DNA of 64,000 bases from positions 434,001-498,000 of the forward strand of contig NZ_JAJALK010000001.1 in NCBI RefSeq assembly GCF_020523825.1, written 5' to 3'. Both the position numbers and the translations under genes were made by a program. A model generated the notes under the pieces. The model worked only from the letters and a program-made list of their open reading frames with translations, ran no database searches and was not told the origin of the DNA. This document shows, one piece after another, positions 43,330 through 56,591 of this stretch (positions are counted from its first letter, which is position 1; each line of letters begins with the position of its first letter). The DNA comes from Methylobacterium brachiatum. Its GTDB lineage: Bacteria; Pseudomonadota; Alphaproteobacteria; Rhizobiales; Beijerinckiaceae.

Positions 43330-44631
43330 ATGAGCGGGGCGGCGACTATTCCGGCGACGGCGGCTTTGCTGGTCCTATGCATGGGTCTGTGGGCGACCGC
43401 GCTTCTGCCCGAGATCGTCACCGCGCTGGCCTTCTTCGGGCTGGCGATGCTGCTGCGTCTCGGCAGCGCCGCGACGGTGTTCTCCGGCTTCTCGGCCGCA
43501 GCCTTCTGGCTGGTCCTGTCCGGTATGGTGGTGGGTCAGGGCATGACCCGCACCGGCCTCGGCGCCCGGATGGCCCGGGCGCTGGCCGGGCGCCTCTCCG
43601 GTTCCTACGCGTACTTCATCGCCGGTCTGGTGACCTTGAGCTTCCTCATCGCCTTCGTAATGCCGTCCAATCTCGGCCGGATCGCCCTGATGATCCCGGT
43701 GACGCTGGCGCTCTGCGACGGGTTCGGGCTGGTGCCCGGCCGGCCGGGGCGGACCGGCGCCGTCCTGGCGGTGGGCGTGGCGACCCCGATCCTGTCGGCG
43801 GCGATCCTGCCGGCCAACGTGCCGAACCTCGTGATGGCCGGCTCGGCCGAGCAGGTGCTGGGCTTGCACCTCTCCTACCTGTCCTATCTCCTCCTGCACG
43901 CGCCGGTCCTGGCCCTGGTCAAGGGCGTGATGCTGGTGGTGCTGATCGTGCGGCTGTTCCCCGATCGCCTCAGCCACGGCGCCCAGGCCCTTCCCGTGCT
44001 GCCGCCCGTCTCCCCGGCGGAGCGGCGCCTGGCGGTGATCCTGGCCTGCACCCTGGCCCTCTGGGTCACCGACAGCCTGCACGGCCTCGCCCCGGCCTGG
44101 GTCGGGCTCGCGGCCGCCGTGATCTGCCTGCTGCCGCGGATCGGGGTCCTGCCGCCCGAGTCGTTCCAGCAGGTGAACCTGCGGACCTGCTTCTATATCG
44201 CGGGGCTGCTCGGCTTGGTCGCGCTGGTCAACGAGACCGGGCTCGGGGCGCGGTTGGGCCATGGGCTGCTTGCGGTAGCGCCGCTCACTCCCGATGCGCC
44301 GACCCAGAACTTCGCGGTGCTGACCGGCATCAGCACCCTCATGACGCTGCTGGTCACCGCCAACGGCGCGCCGGCCCTCTACACGGCGCTGGCGGGAGAG
44401 ATGGTTCAGGCCAGCGGTCTCTCAGCGCTCGCCGTCGTGTCGATCCAGGTGATCGGCTACGCGACCCTGTTCTTCCCCTACCAGGCCCCACCCATCGTCT
44501 TCGCCAGCGAGCTCGGCGGCGTGCGCCTGCGGGACGCCACCCGACTCACCCTGGCCTTCGGCCTGGCCTCGCTCCTGGTCGCCGCCCCCCTCGATTACGC
44601 CTGGTGGCGTCTGCTGGGGCAACTCAAGTGA
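43330..44631 (+). CDS. SLC13/DASS-family anion permease
   Basis: A 433-residue inner-membrane protein with about 11-12 spans. The motif [20 protein letters not shown] and the later [15 protein letters not shown] match the two clamshell segments of the divalent-anion:sodium symporter family. Likely substrates are dicarboxylates, sulfate or similar anions. Proximity to sdhCDAB (132 bases downstream) hints at C4-dicarboxylate uptake, but this is inference. ATG at 43330 lies behind a GGGGGG-rich ribosome site. Confidence 0.85.
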   Translation: MSGAATIPATAALLVLCMGLWATALLPEIVTALAFFGLAMLLRLGSAATVFSGFSAAAFWLVLSGMVVGQGMTRTGLGARMARALAGRLSGSYAYFIAGLVTLSFLIAFVMPSNLGRIALMIPVTLALCDGFGLVPGRPGRTGAVLAVGVATPILSAAILPANVPNLVMAGSAEQVLGLHLSYLSYLLLHAPVLALVKGVMLVVLIVRLFPDRLSHGAQALPVLPPVSPAERRLAVILACTLALWVTDSLHGLAPAWVGLAAAVICLLPRIGVLPPESFQQVNLRTCFYIAGLLGLVALVNETGLGARLGHGLLAVAPLTPDAPTQNFAVLTGISTLMTLLVTANGAPALYTALAGEMVQASGLSALAVVSIQVIGYATLFFPYQAPPIVFASELGGVRLRDATRLTLAFGLASLLVAAPLDYAWWRLLGQLK

Positions 44632-44763
44632 CAGATCCGCCGCTCTATCAACACGCCCTCTGCATTGCGCCGCAGCATGACACATTGCGGCTTGCCGCCG
44701 GAGGCACTAGCGCTACCACCAGATTAGAGACGGTCCAGTTCGCAGCTGCGAGGCTTCAACCCA

Positions 44764-45165
44764 ATGGCACCCACCGCGCGCCCGACAGTGGCACAGCCGC
44801 TTTCACCGCATCTCCAGATCTATCGCTGGACCTGGACGATGGCGATGTCGGTGTTTCACCGTATTACCGGCACCGCGCTCTATGGCGGGACTGCGCTGGT
44901 GGCGATCTGGCTCGTCGCGCTTGCATCCGGGCCGGTCGCCTATTCCTACGTGGCCGGCTTCTTCGGCTCGATCGTCGGCCGGCTGATCTTGTTCGCCTAC
45001 ACCTGGGTGCTGATGCACCACATGCTCGGCGGGCTGCGCCACCTGGTCTGGGACACCGGCGTCGGGTTCGACCGGGAGAAGCGCCTGAGCATGGCGCGCC
45101 TGACGCTGATCGGATCCGTCGCGCTCACCATCGTCATCTGGGCGGTCGCCCTTCTGGTCCGCTGA
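44764..45165 (+). CDS. sdhC: Succinate dehydrogenase cytochrome b556 subunit
   Basis: A 133-residue membrane anchor with three spans. The family motif LSPHLQIYRWTWTMAMSVFHRITG lies at residues 14-37 and a heme-ligand histidine is in LMHHMLGGLRHLVWD. With SdhD it holds heme b and the quinone site of complex II. It is the first of four sdh genes, in the order C-D-A-B. Confidence 0.95.
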   Translation: MAPTARPTVAQPLSPHLQIYRWTWTMAMSVFHRITGTALYGGTALVAIWLVALASGPVAYSYVAGFFGSIVGRLILFAYTWVLMHHMLGGLRHLVWDTGVGFDREKRLSMARLTLIGSVALTIVIWAVALLVR

Positions 45166-45175
45166 GGAGGCCGGC

Positions 45176-45595
45176 ATGGCTAAGGAAGAAATCCGCCAGG
45201 ACACCCGCGTTTCCATCCGCACCCCGCGCGCCCGCGTTCGCGGCCTCGGCGTCGCCCATCACGGCGCCGGCCATTGGTGGCAGCAGCGGGTGACTGCCGC
45301 GGCGAACATCGTCCTGATGCTGGCCTTCGTGGTGATCGTCGCCAGCATGGCCGGCCGGGGCTACGTCGAAGCGACGCACCTGATTGCCAAGCCCCTGGTC
45401 TCGATCATCCTGATCCTGGCGCTGCTGTCGGTGACCATCCACATGCGGATCGGCATGCAGGTGGTCATCGAGGATTACGTGCACGGCCAAGGCACGAAGA
45501 TCGCCGCGGTGTTCGCCAACAATGCCTACGCGGTCCTGGTGGCCGTGGCCTGCCTCTACGCGGTCCTGCGCATCGGCTTCGGACAGCCGGCCTGA
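45176..45595 (+). CDS. sdhD: Succinate dehydrogenase membrane anchor subunit
   Basis: A 139-residue three-span membrane protein, second anchor subunit of complex II. Motifs are [21 protein letters not shown] near residues 21-41 and [16 protein letters not shown], which carries the conserved Asp-Tyr near the quinone site. It starts 10 bases after sdhC. Confidence 0.94.
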   Translation: MAKEEIRQDTRVSIRTPRARVRGLGVAHHGAGHWWQQRVTAAANIVLMLAFVVIVASMAGRGYVEATHLIAKPLVSIILILALLSVTIHMRIGMQVVIEDYVHGQGTKIAAVFANNAYAVLVAVACLYAVLRIGFGQPA

Positions 45596-45627
45596 ACCCC
45601 GCCATCACGCATTTCGAGGAGCCGACC

Positions 45628-47445
45628 ATGGCCGCCAACGGCACAAACGGCAGCGGGCCTGCCTACACCATTCACGATCACGCCTTCGACGTGGTGATCG
45701 TCGGCGCGGGCGGCGCGGGCCTGCGCGCCACCGTCGGCTGCTCCGAGGCCGGCCTGCGCACCGCCTGCATCACCAAGGTGTTCCCGACCCGCTCGCACAC
45801 CGTGGCGGCGCAGGGCGGCATCTCGGCCTCGCTCGGCAATATGGGCCCGGACGATTGGCGCTGGCACATGTACGACACCGTCAAGGGGTCGGACTGGCTC
45901 GGCGACCAGGACGCGATCGAGTACCTCGTCCGCAACGCGCCGGCCGCCGTCTACGAGCTCGAGCATTGGGGCGTGCCCTTCTCGCGCACGGAAGAGGGCA
46001 AGATCTACCAGCGCCCGTTCGGCGGCATGACCACCGATTACGGCAAGGGCACCGCCCAGCGGACCTGCGCGGCGGCCGACCGGACCGGCCACGCCATGCT
46101 CCACACCCTCTACGGGCAGGCGGTGAAGAACCAGACCGACTTCTTCATCGAGTATTTCGCCCTCGACCTGATCATGGACGAGGAGGGCCGCTGCCGCGGC
46201 GTCATCGCCCTCGACCAGGCCACCGGCGAGATCCACCGGTTCCGCGCCCAGCAGACCATCCTGGCCACGGGCGGCTACGGCCGCGCCTACTTCTCGGCGA
46301 CCTCGGCCCATACCTGCACGGGTGACGGCAACGCCATGGTGCTGCGCGCCGGGCTGCCGCTCCAGGACATGGAGTTCGTGCAGTTCCACCCGACCGGCAT
46401 CTACGGCGCCGGCTGCCTGATCACCGAGGGCTCGCGCGGCGAGGGCGGCTACCTGACCAATTCCGAGGGCGAGCGCTTCATGGAGCGCTACGCCCCGTCG
46501 GCCAAGGACCTCGCCTCGCGCGACGTGGTCTCGCGCTCCATGACCATGGAGATCCGCGACGGCCGCGGCGTCGGCAAGAACAAGGACCACATCTACCTGC
46601 ACCTGGACCACCTCGACCCGAAGATCCTGCACGAGCGCCTGCCGGGCATCTCGGAGAGCGCGAAGATCTTCGCGGGCGTCGACGTGACCAAGGAGCCGAT
46701 CCCGGTCATCCCGACCGTGCACTACAATATGGGCGGCATCCCCACGAACTATCACGGCGAGGTGCTCACCCTCCGCGACGGTAACCCCGACACGGTGGTG
46801 CCGGGCCTGATGGCGATCGGCGAGGCGGCCTGCGTCTCGGTCCACGGGGCCAACCGCCTCGGCTCCAACTCCCTGATCGACCTCGTGGTGTTCGGCCGCG
46901 CCGCCGGCAAGCGCTGCGCCGAGATCGTCGAGCCGAACGGCCGGGCCCAGGAACTGCCCAAGGGCGCCACCGACAAGGCGCTCGAGCGCCTGGACCGCTT
47001 CCGTCACGCCAACGGCTCGACGCCGACCGCCGAGCTGCGCGCCGAGATGCAGAAGACGATGCAGAACAACTGCGCCGTGTTCCGCACCGGCGAGGTTCTG
47101 GAGGAGGGCAAGGGCCTGATCCACAAGGTCTGGAACGCCGCCGCCGACGTGAAGATCACCGACCGGTCCATGATCTGGAACACCGACCTCCTGGAGACCC
47201 TGGAGTTCGACAACCTGATCGGCCAGGCGGTGGTGACGATGGAATCGGCCGCCAACCGCAAGGAATCCCGCGGCGCCCATGCCCGCGAGGATTTCCCTGA
47301 TCGCGACGACAAGGAGTGGATGAAGCACACCCTCTCCTGGCTCGATGAGGGCCGGCACCAGGTCAACATCGATTACCGGCCGGTGCACACCTACACGATG
47401 TCGAACGAGATCCAGTACATCGAGCCGAAGGCGCGCGTGTACTGA
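45628..47445 (+). CDS. sdhA: Succinate dehydrogenase flavoprotein subunit
   Basis: A 605-residue flavoprotein that oxidises succinate to fumarate in the TCA cycle at the inner face of the membrane. FAD-binding [10 protein letters not shown] lies at residues 22-31, the covalent flavin His in [13 protein letters not shown], and active-site motifs are [22 protein letters not shown] and [12 protein letters not shown]. It ends with the usual EPKARVY. ATG at 45628 follows GAGGAG. Full length. Confidence 0.98.
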   Translation: MAANGTNGSGPAYTIHDHAFDVVIVGAGGAGLRATVGCSEAGLRTACITKVFPTRSHTVAAQGGISASLGNMGPDDWRWHMYDTVKGSDWLGDQDAIEYLVRNAPAAVYELEHWGVPFSRTEEGKIYQRPFGGMTTDYGKGTAQRTCAAADRTGHAMLHTLYGQAVKNQTDFFIEYFALDLIMDEEGRCRGVIALDQATGEIHRFRAQQTILATGGYGRAYFSATSAHTCTGDGNAMVLRAGLPLQDMEFVQFHPTGIYGAGCLITEGSRGEGGYLTNSEGERFMERYAPSAKDLASRDVVSRSMTMEIRDGRGVGKNKDHIYLHLDHLDPKILHERLPGISESAKIFAGVDVTKEPIPVIPTVHYNMGGIPTNYHGEVLTLRDGNPDTVVPGLMAIGEAACVSVHGANRLGSNSLIDLVVFGRAAGKRCAEIVEPNGRAQELPKGATDKALERLDRFRHANGSTPTAELRAEMQKTMQNNCAVFRTGEVLEEGKGLIHKVWNAAADVKITDRSMIWNTDLLETLEFDNLIGQAVVTMESAANRKESRGAHAREDFPDRDDKEWMKHTLSWLDEGRHQVNIDYRPVHTYTMSNEIQYIEPKARVY

Positions 47446-47458
47446 GGCCAACCATCAC

Positions 47459-47489
47459 GATGCACGTGCCGATGCGCGGCGCGTGCATC
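47459..47489 (+). other. Intercistronic stem-loop between sdhA and sdhB
   Basis: GATGCACG (47459-47466) and CGTGCATC (47482-47489) form a perfect 8-bp stem with a 15-base loop in the 93-base gap between sdhA and sdhB. It may stabilise or attenuate the transcript; no T-run follows. Confidence 0.5.
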
Positions 47490-47538
47490 CCCTCAGACCG
47501 GTTTCCGGTTCTGACCGATATTGCCGGATATAATCGCA

Positions 47539-48363
47539 ATGGCCCAGTTCAACCTTCCGAAGAACTCCCAGATCACGCAGGGCCGCACCTGGGCGCCGCC
47601 GCCCGGCGCCAAGAACCTGCAGACCTTCAAGATCTACCGCTGGAACCCGGATGACGGGGCCAACCCGCGGATCGATACCTATCAGGTCGATCGCGACGAT
47701 TGCGGCCCGATGGTGCTCGACGCGCTGCTGTGGATCAAGAACAAGGTCGACTCGACCCTGGTCTTCCGCCGCTCCTGCCGCGAGGGCATCTGCGGCTCCT
47801 GCGCCATGAACATCGAGGGCCAGAACGCGCTGGCCTGCACGATGGGCATCGACGAGTGCAAGAGCCCGGACAACGCCCTGCCGGTGATGACCCGCAAGGA
47901 CAAGGACGGCGCGGTCCGGATCTACCCGTTGCCGCACATGCCGGTGCTGAAGGATCTGGTCCCCGACCTGACCAACTTCTACGCCCAGCACGCCGCGATC
48001 GAGCCCTGGCTGCAGACCGAGACGCCCGCCCCCGAGAAGGAGTGGCGCCAGACCCCCGAGGATCGGTCGAAGCTCGACGGCCTGTACGAGTGCATCCTGT
48101 GCGCGTGCTGCAGCACGTCCTGCCCGAGCTACTGGTGGAACGGCGACAAGTTCCTCGGCCCGGCGGCCCTGCTGCAGGCTTATCGCTGGCTGATCGATTC
48201 GCGCGACGAGAATACCGGCGACCGGCTCGATGCCCTGCACGATCCGTTCCGGCTCTACCGCTGCCACACGATCATGAACTGCGCCAACACCTGCCCCAAG
48301 AGCCTGAACCCGGCCAAAGCCATCGCCGAGATCAAGAAGATGATGGTCGAGCGGGTGGTCTGA
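47539..48363 (+). CDS. sdhB: Succinate dehydrogenase iron-sulfur subunit
   Basis: A 274-residue iron-sulfur protein that carries electrons from SdhA to quinone. The 2Fe-2S ligands are in [16 protein letters not shown] with a later Cys, the 4Fe-4S site is [16 protein letters not shown] and the 3Fe-4S site is [13 protein letters not shown]. The ATG at 47539 ([10 protein letters not shown]) is preferred over an in-frame TTG at 47521. Final gene of the sdh operon. Confidence 0.98.
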   Translation: MAQFNLPKNSQITQGRTWAPPPGAKNLQTFKIYRWNPDDGANPRIDTYQVDRDDCGPMVLDALLWIKNKVDSTLVFRRSCREGICGSCAMNIEGQNALACTMGIDECKSPDNALPVMTRKDKDGAVRIYPLPHMPVLKDLVPDLTNFYAQHAAIEPWLQTETPAPEKEWRQTPEDRSKLDGLYECILCACCSTSCPSYWWNGDKFLGPAALLQAYRWLIDSRDENTGDRLDALHDPFRLYRCHTIMNCANTCPKSLNPAKAIAEIKKMMVERVV

Positions 48364-48379
48364 CCGCATACCGGTGAGG

Positions 48380-48400
48380 CGCCCCGGCCACACCGGGGCG
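48380..48400 (+). terminator. Stem-loop after sdhB
   Basis: CGCCCCGG (48380-48387) and CCGGGGCG (48393-48400) form an 8-bp stem with a 5-base loop, 17 bases after the sdhB stop. An A-run follows instead of a T-run on this strand, so termination is likely but not classical. Confidence 0.5.
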
Positions 48401-48528
48401 AAAAGGCCGCTCCTCCGCAGCGGAGTCGGGGGCGGCCCAGGCGGCCGCCTTGCGGTCAGCGCATTTGGCACGGAGTCAGGGGTGAAGCGCCATCGCGCGC
48501 GACCCCAAGCCTGATCCGAAGTGGTCCG

Positions 48529-49110
48529 ATGCTGCGCCCGAGCCTGCCGATCTTCGCTGCCCTCTGCCTGAGCGCCACCCTGGGCGCCTGTGCGACGACC
48601 CGTCTGGAGAGCCCGAGGGGCCGGGCGCCGTCTCAGGCGTCCCTGGATGCCGTGCAGGCGGTCCCGTCGGGGACCGTGACGGCGGCGCCGCTCGCGCCCC
48701 CGCCCGGTGCGAGCGCGAGCCCCGACGCGCCGCCCCCGCCCGGCGCCCAGGCGAATGCTGCGCCGAACGGGCCGACGGTGATCGCTGAGCCGGTGGCGCC
48801 CCCCGCGCCGCCGCCGCCGGTGGTCACGAGCGGCCGCGCCTCGGTGGTCGGCAGCTGGGATGCCAAGGACGCCACGGGCGCGAGCTGCAAGGTCACCCTG
48901 TCCAGCGCGCCGGCCCTCGACCTCTACAAGGCCTCGGCCTCCGGCTGTCCCAACAAGGACCTGGCACGGGTCTCGGCCTGGGACTTCCGCGACGGCGAGG
49001 TCTATCTCTACCAGCCGGGCGGCACCGTCGCGGCGCGTCTGCGCCAGGGCAACGGCGCACTCGAGGGGGCGCTGACCAAATCGGGCGCCACGCTCGCTCT
49101 GGCGCGCTGA
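48529..49110 (+). CDS. Lipoprotein with AprI/Inh-type domain
   Basis: A 193-residue lipoprotein: lipobox LGAC with the modified Cys near residue 22, then a long alanine/proline-rich linker (30-105), then a C-terminal beta-barrel domain (108-193) with the Inh/Omp19 pattern VVGSWDAKDATGASCKVTL and ending GALTKSGATLALAR. The two domain cysteines (in SCKV and SGCPN) are the usual disulfide. AprI/Inh proteins block secreted metalloproteases, and Omp19 of Brucella is a related lipoprotein protease inhibitor. No protease gene is nearby, so it probably protects the envelope in general. Confidence 0.85.
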   Translation: MLRPSLPIFAALCLSATLGACATTRLESPRGRAPSQASLDAVQAVPSGTVTAAPLAPPPGASASPDAPPPPGAQANAAPNGPTVIAEPVAPPAPPPPVVTSGRASVVGSWDAKDATGASCKVTLSSAPALDLYKASASGCPNKDLARVSAWDFRDGEVYLYQPGGTVAARLRQGNGALEGALTKSGATLALAR

Positions 49111-49273
49111 GCCGGACGGCGCGGCCACGCACGTGGAGAGGGATCGGCCGCGACGGGCCGGTCCTGCATAAGGAATATGGTCTGGATTTCCGGCGCCGCG
49201 ACGACCGCGCGCGCTTGGCGGCCAGCGCACCGCCCTTACATCAGGGCTTCCCACAGCGGTGCGCCCCAAAAAT

Positions 49274-51139
<1,866 letters not shown>

Positions 51140-51217
51140 CGATGCGGCCGAGCTGGCATTCGGCAACATATGACAACGATCGTGACCTAACCGCCTCGCG
51201 AGGCCCTCTCTGGCAGC

Positions 51218-51246
51218 TTGACTTGGGGGTGGCACACGGTCTCATT
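51218..51246 (+). promoter_or_regulatory. Possible housekeeping promoter for petABC
   Basis: TTGACT (51218-51223) with a 17-base spacer to CTCATT lies about 100 bases before petA. The -35 is good and the -10 poor, as often in this group, so the call is tentative. Confidence 0.3.
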
Positions 51247-51342
51247 GCTCAGATTAGAACGATAATGCTTTGATCGCGGCCCGGCCGGGAAATCAGGGCA
51301 GGGCACCTGCGGCCCTCACGCCAACGCACGGAGTTCCGAATC

Positions 51343-51936
51343 TTGGCGACCACCTCCGCCACTGCTCCCGCGACCCGGGATGGCAGCGCCCGAACGGACG
51401 GCCCCCACGAGGGCAGCCGCCGTGATTTCCTGTTCCTCGCCACCGGGGCCGGACTCGCGGTCGGGGCAGCCGCTACGGTCTGGCCGCTGATCTCGTCCAT
51501 GGCGCCCGATGCCGAGACGATCGCGGCCGGCGCGCCGATCGATGTCGATCTGACACCGATCCAGGACGGCCAGATCATCAACGTGTTCTGGCGCGGCAAG
51601 CTGATCTTCGTGCGCAAGCTCACGGCCAAGGAGGTGACCGACATGCAGGCGGTCCCGCTCACGGCCATGATCGACCCCGCGCCCTTCCCGACGCGGGTCA
51701 AGAGCGGCCACGACCAGTGGCTGGTCGTCTACGGCAACTGCACGCATCTCGGCTGCGTGCCGATCGGCCACCAGGGCAATTTCGAGGGCTGGGCCTGCCC
51801 CTGCCACGGCTCGCAGTTCGACGCCGTCGGGCGCGTCCGCCACGGACCGGCACCGATCAACCTGCCGATCCCGCCCTACGCCTTCGAGACGGATACCAAG
51901 ATCCGGATCGGCGAGGGTGGCAAGGAAGCGGCGTGA
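51343..51936 (+). CDS. petA: Ubiquinol-cytochrome c reductase Rieske subunit
   Basis: A 197-residue Rieske iron-sulfur protein of the bc1 complex. A Tat-type signal anchor ([24 protein letters not shown], about residues 25-48) tethers a periplasmic domain with the 2Fe-2S ligands CTHLGC and CPCHGSQFD. The start is TTG at 51343, placed after GGAG with good spacing; no in-frame ATG gives the full N-terminus. First gene of petABC. Confidence 0.96.
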   Translation: MATTSATAPATRDGSARTDGPHEGSRRDFLFLATGAGLAVGAAATVWPLISSMAPDAETIAAGAPIDVDLTPIQDGQIINVFWRGKLIFVRKLTAKEVTDMQAVPLTAMIDPAPFPTRVKSGHDQWLVVYGNCTHLGCVPIGHQGNFEGWACPCHGSQFDAVGRVRHGPAPINLPIPPYAFETDTKIRIGEGGKEAA

Positions 51937-51949
51937 GAAGGACGCGGAC

Positions 51950-53236
51950 ATGAGCGGAACTGCCAGCACCTACGTCCCGAAGAGCCGCGTCGCCAAGTGG
52001 TTCGAGGCCCGGCTGCCGATCGCCGGGCTCGTGCACTCGTCCTTCATCGCCTATCCCGTCCCGCGAAACCTCAATTACTTCTGGACCTTCGGGGCCATCC
52101 TGGCCGCCTTCCTGGGGATCCAGATCGTCACCGGCGTCTGGCTGGCGATGCACTACGAGCCTTCGGCGACGGGCGCGTTCAATTCCGTCGAAAAGATCAT
52201 GCGCGACGTCAATTACGGCTGGCTGCTGCGCTACGCGCACGCCAACGGCGCATCGATGTTCTTCGTCGCCGTCTATCTGCACATGTTCCGGGCGCTGTAT
52301 TACGGGTCGTACAAGGCCCCGCGCGAGGTGCTCTACATCCTCGGCGTGATCATTTACCTCCTGATGATGGCCACGGCCTTCCTCGGCTACACGCTGCCCT
52401 GGGGTCAGATGAGCTTCTGGGGCGCCACGGTCATCACCAACATCCTGGCGGCGATCCCGGTGGTGGGCGACACCATCCAGACGCTGCTCTGGGGCGGATA
52501 CTCGGTGGGCAATCCGACCGTGAACCGCTTCTTCTCGCTGCACTACCTGCTGCCCTGGATGATAGCCGGCGTGGTCGTGCTGCACGTCTGGGCCCTGCAC
52601 GTCACCGGCCAGAACAACCCGGCCGGCATCCCGATCAAGTCGGGCAAGGACGCGGTGCCGTTCACGCCCTACGCGACCATCAAGGACGTGTTCGCGACCT
52701 GCGTGTTCATGATCCTGTTCGCCTGGTTCCTGTTCTACCAGCCGAACTACCTGGGCCATGCCGACAACTACATCGCGGCCAACCCCGCGGTGACGCCGGC
52801 GCACATCGTCCCCGAATGGTACTTCCTGCCGTTCTACGCGATCCTGCGCGCGGTCCCGAGCAAGCTCGGCGGCGTGATCCTGATGTTCTCGGCGGTGCTC
52901 ATCCTGGCCTTCGCGCCGTGGCTGGATACGTCGCGGGTTCGGTCCTGCAACTACCGGCCGATCTACCGGCAGTTCTTCTGGGTGTTCATCGGTGCGACGC
53001 TGCTGCTCGGGTGGCTCGGCTCGCAGCCGCCGGAGGGGGGCTATGTCCTCGCCGCGCAGGTCTGCACGGCCTACTACTTCGCGCACTTCCTGATCGTGAT
53101 GCCCCTCTGCGGCCTGTTCGAGACGCCGAAGGCGCTCCCCGGGTCGATCCTGGAGAGCGTCACGGGGCCGGGCAAACAGGTGAGTGGATCGGGTATGCCG
53201 GCGGGCGCCGCCGCCGCTCCGACCACCAAAGGCTGA
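51950..53236 (+). CDS. petB: Cytochrome b of bc1 complex
   Basis: A 428-residue eight-span cytochrome b carrying both hemes and both quinone sites. Heme-ligand histidines lie in [28 protein letters not shown] and VVLHVWALH. The quinol-oxidation signature PEWY is present in [15 protein letters not shown]. It is a separate gene, not fused to cytochrome c1 as in Bradyrhizobium fbcH. A short Gly/Ala/Pro tail extends the C-terminus. It starts 13 bases after petA. Confidence 0.97.
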   Translation: MSGTASTYVPKSRVAKWFEARLPIAGLVHSSFIAYPVPRNLNYFWTFGAILAAFLGIQIVTGVWLAMHYEPSATGAFNSVEKIMRDVNYGWLLRYAHANGASMFFVAVYLHMFRALYYGSYKAPREVLYILGVIIYLLMMATAFLGYTLPWGQMSFWGATVITNILAAIPVVGDTIQTLLWGGYSVGNPTVNRFFSLHYLLPWMIAGVVVLHVWALHVTGQNNPAGIPIKSGKDAVPFTPYATIKDVFATCVFMILFAWFLFYQPNYLGHADNYIAANPAVTPAHIVPEWYFLPFYAILRAVPSKLGGVILMFSAVLILAFAPWLDTSRVRSCNYRPIYRQFFWVFIGATLLLGWLGSQPPEGGYVLAAQVCTAYYFAHFLIVMPLCGLFETPKALPGSILESVTGPGKQVSGSGMPAGAAAAPTTKG

Positions 53237-53254
53237 CGGGCTGACGACGGAACC

Positions 53255-54166
53255 ATGATGATGACCCGCGTCCTCTCGACCACCGCCGCCGTCGCTCTCG
53301 CGGCGCTCCTGTTCGGCGCCGCGCCGGCCTCCGCGGAGGACGGGCATGGCGGCCCGATCCCGGGCCGCGTGAACTGGAGCTTCGCCGGCACGTTCGGCCG
53401 GTTCGACACTGCGCAGTTGCAGCGCGGCTTCCAGGTCTACAAAGAAGTCTGCTCCTCCTGCCATTCGATGAAGCTGGTCGCCTTCCGCAATCTCGCCCAG
53501 GAAGGCGGCCCGCATTTCTCCGCCGCGCAGGTCAAGGCCCTGGCCGCGACCTATCAGGTGAAGGACGGTCCGAACGATGCCGGCGAGATGTTCGACCGGC
53601 CCGGCCGGCCGGCCGACACGTTCCCGCCGCCCTTCCCGAACGACCAGGCCGCGGCGGCTGCCAACGGCGGCAAGGCGCCGCCCGATTTCTCGGTGATCGC
53701 CAAGGCGCGGACCTATTCCCGCGGCTCGCTCTACTTCCTGACCGACTGGCTGCCGTTCGTCGGCTATTCCGAGCACGGGCCCGACTACATCCATGCCCTG
53801 CTCAACGGCTACGAGGAGCCGCCGAAGGACTTCTCCGTTCCCGATGGCGGCCACTACAACAAGTACTATCCCGGCCACATCATCGCGATGCCGCCGCCGA
53901 TCACGGACGGGCAGGTCACCTACGCCAAGGGCGAGGACGGCCAGCCCGTGGTCCCCGAGACCGTGGACCAGTACGGCAAGGACGTCTCGGCCTTCCTGAT
54001 GTGGGCGGCCGAGCCGCACATGATGGACCGTAAGGCCCTGGGCTTCCGGGTCATCCTGTTCCTGATCGTCATGTCGGGGCTGCTCTACTACGTGAAGAAG
54101 AAGATCTGGGCCGATGTCGGCGGCGAGGTCCACGGCCTCCAGCCGGAGCTGCACAAGACCTTCTGA
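53255..54166 (+). CDS. petC: Cytochrome c1 of bc1 complex
   Basis: A 303-residue cytochrome c1: a signal peptide ending ASAED, heme-binding CSSCH near residue 67, axial Met in HIIAMPPPI, and a C-terminal membrane anchor (ALGFRVILFLIVMSGLLYYVKKK). It passes electrons from the Rieske protein to soluble cytochrome c. Last gene of petABC, with a terminator at 54191-54222. Confidence 0.97.
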   Translation: MMMTRVLSTTAAVALAALLFGAAPASAEDGHGGPIPGRVNWSFAGTFGRFDTAQLQRGFQVYKEVCSSCHSMKLVAFRNLAQEGGPHFSAAQVKALAATYQVKDGPNDAGEMFDRPGRPADTFPPPFPNDQAAAAANGGKAPPDFSVIAKARTYSRGSLYFLTDWLPFVGYSEHGPDYIHALLNGYEEPPKDFSVPDGGHYNKYYPGHIIAMPPPITDGQVTYAKGEDGQPVVPETVDQYGKDVSAFLMWAAEPHMMDRKALGFRVILFLIVMSGLLYYVKKKIWADVGGEVHGLQPELHKTF

Positions 54167-54190
54167 GCCGGCTCCGCACCGACTTTGCCG

Positions 54191-54222
54191 GATGGGCCTC
54201 CTTCGGGGGGCCCATCTTTTTT
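54191..54222 (+). terminator. Intrinsic terminator after petC
   Basis: GATGGGCC (54191-54198) and GGCCCATC (54209-54216) form an 8-bp stem followed by six T residues, 25 bases after the petC stop. Confidence 0.9.
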
Positions 54223-54294
54223 GGGCGGGGGCTGCGTGCTACCGCTCGGCGAGCGCGGCCGTCCGTCTTCCGGCGGGGCGGATCCCTTCCACCC

Positions 54295-54407
54295 CCTCAT
54301 CCTGAGGTGCCCGCGCCGGCGAGCCTCGAAGGACGGGTCCAGGGATCGCTTCGCGTTATGGAGGCTCCTTCGAGGCCTCCGCTTCGCCCCGGCACCTCAG
54401 GATGAGG
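54295..54407. repeat. Long palindromic intergenic repeat (REP/RPE-like)
   Basis: A 113-base structured element: outer 17-bp arms CCTCATCCTGAGGTGCC (54295-54311) and its exact complement (54391-54407), and inner 11-bp arms GCCTCGAAGGA (54323-54333) and TCCTTCGAGGC (54366-54376). The CTCATCCTGAGG core is familiar from dispersed palindromic repeats of Rhizobiales genomes. No transposase is present; it is probably a non-autonomous element inserted between petC and mtnP. Confidence 0.85.
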
Positions 54408-54464
54408 TGGCGGATGGGACATCCGACGCCCCGGCGGCGGCGCCACGACATTAGGACAAGCGGC

Positions 54465-55340
<876 letters not shown>

Positions 55341-55428
55341 GGCGGCTTCGCCCTTTCCATTCCGGACGAACTCACACTAGAACGCGCTCGCGGCCCCTGG
55401 CCGGCCCCGACGCAAAGTCCGAAACAAG

Positions 55429-56016
55429 ATGCGCAGCGCCTCCATCAGCCGGAAGACCGCCGAGACCGATATCGCGGTCAGCGTCGGCCTCGACGGGACC
55501 GGGCAGTCGAAGATCGCCACCGGCATCGGCTTCCTCGACCATATGCTCGACCTGTTCGCCCGGCACGGCCTGTTCGACCTGGAGGTCAAGGTCGACGGCG
55601 ACCTGCATATCGACCAGCACCACTCGGCCGAGGATTGCGGCATCGCGCTGGGCCAGGCCTTCGCCAAGGCGCTCGGCGACAAGCGCGGGGTGACGCGCTA
55701 CGCCGACATCCACCTGCCGATGGACGAGGCGCTGACCCGGGTCTGCGTCGATATCTCGGGCCGGCCGTTCCTGGTGTTCCGCACAAGCTTCCGGGTCGAG
55801 AAGATCGGCCAGTTCGACACCGAGCTGGTGCGCGAGTGGTTCCAGGCCTTCGCGATGAATGCCGGGCTGACGCTGCACGTCGAGACCCTGTACGGCGACA
55901 ACGCGCACCACATCGCCGAGAGCTGCTTCAAGGGGCTGGCCCGCGCCTTGCGGAAGGCGGTGGCGATCGACCCCCGCGAAGAGGGGCGCGTTCCCTCCAC
56001 GAAGGGCTCCCTGTAG
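55429..56016 (+). CDS. hisB: Imidazoleglycerol-phosphate dehydratase
   Basis: A 195-residue monofunctional dehydratase of histidine biosynthesis (no phosphatase domain). The metal-binding duplicated motifs are [14 protein letters not shown] near residue 65 and [19 protein letters not shown] near 162. First gene of the his cluster in this window. Confidence 0.97.
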   Translation: MRSASISRKTAETDIAVSVGLDGTGQSKIATGIGFLDHMLDLFARHGLFDLEVKVDGDLHIDQHHSAEDCGIALGQAFAKALGDKRGVTRYADIHLPMDEALTRVCVDISGRPFLVFRTSFRVEKIGQFDTELVREWFQAFAMNAGLTLHVETLYGDNAHHIAESCFKGLARALRKAVAIDPREEGRVPSTKGSL

Positions 56017-56086
56017 ACCAAGGTTTCGTCGCGCTCCCGAATGGCCGTTCCGGCTGTCGGCGAACGCTCTCACCGGGAGTTCCGCG

Positions 56087-56572
56087 ATGCGGATGCGCAG
56101 CTACACGCTCCACCTGCCGGCCGATGCGCGGCCGGGCGAATCCATCGGCCTGGAGCGGGCTCTGCTCGTGCGGGACGGATTCTCCTGGCCGGCCTTCGCG
56201 TTCAGCGTGCTCTGGTTCCTCTATCACCGCCTCTGGATCGCGGCGCTGGTCGTGCTCGCCGGCCTGATGGCGCTCGCCGGCCTCGGTCATGCCCTCGGGC
56301 TGCCCCCGGGTATCGCCACCCTCGTGACCCTGCTGGCTTCCTGGCTGATCGGCCTCGAGGCGTCGAGCCTGCGCCGCTGGACCCTGGCGCGCCGGGGCTG
56401 GCCGGCGCGGGACGCCGTCATGGCCGCCACCCCCGAGGAAGCCGAGGCCAAGGCGCTGGGCCGCTGGCTCGACGCCACCGCGCCGGCGCCCCGCCCGCCG
56501 TTCCCGGCCGGCCCGACCCGTCGCAGCGAGCCGGTGATCGGCCTGTTCCCCGCCCAGGAAATCGCCCGGTGA
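56087..56572 (+). CDS. DUF2628 membrane protein in his operon
   Basis: A 161-residue protein with two to three spans (about residues 34-85) after the DUF2628-type start, where an aromatic stretch [17 protein letters not shown] enters the membrane. It is commonly found between hisB and hisH in Rhizobiales; its role is unknown and no histidine enzyme function is suggested by the sequence. It lies 70 bases after hisB and 19 before hisH. Confidence 0.8.
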   Translation: MRMRSYTLHLPADARPGESIGLERALLVRDGFSWPAFAFSVLWFLYHRLWIAALVVLAGLMALAGLGHALGLPPGIATLVTLLASWLIGLEASSLRRWTLARRGWPARDAVMAATPEEAEAKALGRWLDATAPAPRPPFPAGPTRRSEPVIGLFPAQEIAR

Positions 56573-56591
56573 GTGGCAGGTCGAGACGCGC

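Noticed and set aside
45556..47451. Long open frame antisense to sdhA
   Set aside because: Shadow of a certain gene; composition is typical of a reverse-complement translation.
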